Source of the DNA: JBDGPU01 sp042219525
Lineage (GTDB): Archaea > Halobacteriota > Halobacteria > Halobacteriales > Haloferacaceae
Length of the DNA: 64,000 nucleotides
Direction of reading: 5' to 3'
Assembly: GCA_042219525.1 (NCBI GenBank)
Contig: JBDGPU010000017.1
Location: forward strand, 1 to 64,000
Below the pieces are notes generated by a model. That model worked only from the letters and a program-made list of their open reading frames with translations. It made no database searches and was not told the origin of the DNA. The stretch's first letter is position 1, and the number at the start of each line of letters is the position of its first letter. The translations under genes were made by a program, and so were the position numbers. Of this stretch, positions 62,714 through 64,000 are shown in pieces.

Positions 62714-63856
62714 TCATTCGAACGCCTCTCGCAACTCCGAATCAACCTCCCACGTCCCGTCACCTTTCCCACGCAACAGCTCAACACTCGCCCGGAACAG
62801 CGATACCTGTGTATCGAACAACGAATACAGCGCCTGCACGGGCCCGAGCAGGTCCCGCTGACCCAGATACGCGAACCCTCCAACCGCAAGCGGCACCATG
62901 AGACCACCAACACCGAACATCGAAACCGCCGCACCAGTCCCGACCAGGAGCGTCACGACCAGCAGCCACGGCGAGACGATCATGAACCACCAGTTGAACG
63001 GCAGCACGACCTTCCCGTACTTCCCGTACCGTCCCAGCGCGTCCCGGTGTTGCACGAGCAACCGGATCAGCCCCATCCCGCGCCGATCCTTCTGCTTCCG
63101 GCGCTTCACGAACTCGGAGTGGCTCGCCTCCATGTACTGCACCGCGGGGTCGAAGATCACCCGACCACCCTGCCGACGGATCTTCAGCGCAAGCTCCGTG
63201 TCGTCAGCGAGCGAGTTCGGGTCGATGGGCAACAGCGCGTCGTTCTCGAACGCCGAAAACGGCCCGTGGAAGATCAGCGTCGAGTCGAGATGCGACTCCA
63301 ATTGCTGGATGTGTGACTGCACACCTCGATAGCCTGACTCGACCTCGCTGCCCCCCAGAACCTCGACGTTGGTTCCCGTTACGGCCGCCACGTCGTCAGC
63401 CGCGAGGTTTGCGGCAGCCTCACGAAGCGCATCCGGCTTGAGTTTCGAGTCGCAGTCCGTCTTTACGACCATCTCCTTGCTCGCGGCCTCGTACGCGTCG
63501 TTGAGCGCGGGCGCCAGGCCCCGACGTTCGTCCTCTTCGAGCAAGACAAGCTCCGGAGCGTCGAGATCGGCGAAGTAGTCACGAATGACCTCCCGAGTAT
63601 CATCAGTCGAGGAGTCGACGATCACCAGCTCCACCTTCTCCATCGGATAGTCCAGCTCGAGAACGTCGTCGAGCTTGGTCTCGACGATCGAGGACTCGTT
63701 GTAGGTCGGCAGCACAATGCTGACCTCGGGCTCCCACGCCTCCTTATCGACGGGGGAACCCGACGGTCGTTCGACGAGGTACAACGCGATGTAAACCACG
63801 TACGGGAGCCCCGTGAGCGACAGCAGTCCGATCACGAGCGCCACGAGGGAGTTCAT
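62714..63856 (-). CDS. Membrane-associated family 2 glycosyltransferase
   Basis: 380 residues: an N-terminal helix (LVALVIGLLSLTGLPYVVYIAL in part), a GT-A domain (VSIVLPTYNESSIVETKL in part, VDSSTDDT, TDCDSKLKP for the metal), an R/K-rich segment near SEFVKRRKQKDRRG, and two to three C-terminal helices. High GC again, so it lies outside the island. It may make a lipid-linked sugar donor. The ATG at 63856 is preferred to a TTG at 63883. Confidence 0.87.
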   Translation of the reverse strand: MNSLVALVIGLLSLTGLPYVVYIALYLVERPSGSPVDKEAWEPEVSIVLPTYNESSIVETKLDDVLELDYPMEKVELVIVDSSTDDTREVIRDYFADLDAPELVLLEEDERRGLAPALNDAYEAASKEMVVKTDCDSKLKPDALREAAANLAADDVAAVTGTNVEVLGGSEVESGYRGVQSHIQQLESHLDSTLIFHGPFSAFENDALLPIDPNSLADDTELALKIRRQGGRVIFDPAVQYMEASHSEFVKRRKQKDRRGMGLIRLLVQHRDALGRYGKYGKVVLPFNWWFMIVSPWLLVVTLLVGTGAAVSMFGVGGLMVPLAVGGFAYLGQRDLLGPVQALYSLFDTQVSLFRASVELLRGKGDGTWEVDSELREAFE

Positions 63857-63928
63857 ACACCGCTGTAACCCCACCGTATTCAAAACTCCAGCGGTTAGCG
63901 GGGTCCCATATTCCGCGAAACGACAAAG

Positions 63929-63936
63929 CCTATACG
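63929..63936 (+). promoter_or_regulatory. TATA-like box of the terminal nucleotidyltransferase gene
   Basis: CCTATACG lies 23-30 bases before the ATG at 63959. Confidence 0.5.
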
Positions 63937-63958
63937 AGTCACCGGTCCGGTTCGAACT

Positions 63959-64000
63959 ATGGATGCCGTCGTACTCGCCGGGGGATACGCAACTCGTCTC
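63959..64000 (+). CDS. Sugar nucleotidyltransferase, 5' end only
   Basis: Fourteen codons are in the window: MDAVVLAGGYATRL, the nucleotide-binding start of glucose-1-phosphate thymidylyl/uridylyltransferase-type enzymes (LAGGxxTRL). It would supply an activated sugar to the glycan locus. The gene continues beyond the window. Confidence 0.75.
   Translation, partial: MDAVVLAGGYATRL

Overview
The window is haloarchaeal (class Halobacteria). The evidence is GC-rich DNA, strongly acidic proteins, many genes that look leaderless with a TATA-like box about 25-35 bases before the start codon, and archaeal marker genes: dph2, an SBDS-type ribosome maturation factor, aglB, an archaeal-type triosephosphate isomerase, multiprotein bridging factor and bacterio-opsin-activator-type regulators. 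I see no rRNA, tRNA or CRISPR array. Genus cannot be given from sequence alone.

Layout. 1-590: truncated, inverted copy of a dispersed repeat element with a tandem array of TATA-plus-hairpin units. 0.6-6.7 kb: diphthamide synthase, a receiver-like protein, an esterase, a membrane protein, a YlbF-like protein, a MinD-like ATPase and a KaiC-like protein without a P-loop. 6.7-7.8 kb: second copy of the repeat element. 7.8-28 kb: metabolic core (aminotransferases, ribH, msrA, tyrA, two acyl-CoA dehydrogenases, a squalene/phytoene synthase, a nucleobase permease, aroA, tpiA) mixed with small regulators and zinc-finger proteins. 28.0-28.5 kb: third, shortened copy of the repeat element, directly before a cyanase gene. 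28.6-48.6 kb: cyanase, an S8 peptidase coupled to a membrane-anchored winged-helix regulator, a processive-type glycosyltransferase, the NAD(P)HX repair enzyme with moaC, an operon of SBDS, a 78-residue protein and hflX, glycerate kinase, an N-acetyltransferase, an iron alcohol dehydrogenase, a CobT-like protein and MscS. 48.7-50.0 kb: a stand-alone TnpB (IS1341-type) element. 50.1-64 kb: a protein glycosylation locus.

The glycosylation locus is the clearest functional unit. aglB (oligosaccharyltransferase) is followed after 3 bases by a DUF368 membrane protein, a family recently linked to polyprenyl-phosphate translocation. Divergently placed is a tightly overlapping run of genes of visibly lower GC: three GT4-like glycosyltransferases (two of them paralogous), two alkaline-phosphatase/sulfatase-fold proteins, a methyltransferase and a Wzx-like flippase. 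An acyltransferase, a GT2 glycosyltransferase and the start of a nucleotidyltransferase follow. Together they could build, decorate, flip and transfer a surface glycan, with DUF368 recycling the lipid carrier.

The most unusual non-coding signal is the dispersed repeat family (three copies). It has tandem promoter-like units, a 12-base long-range inverted repeat, and at two copies a pair of nearly identical about 41-base modules spaced by 81 or 78 bases, both multiples of three. I do not recognise this family.
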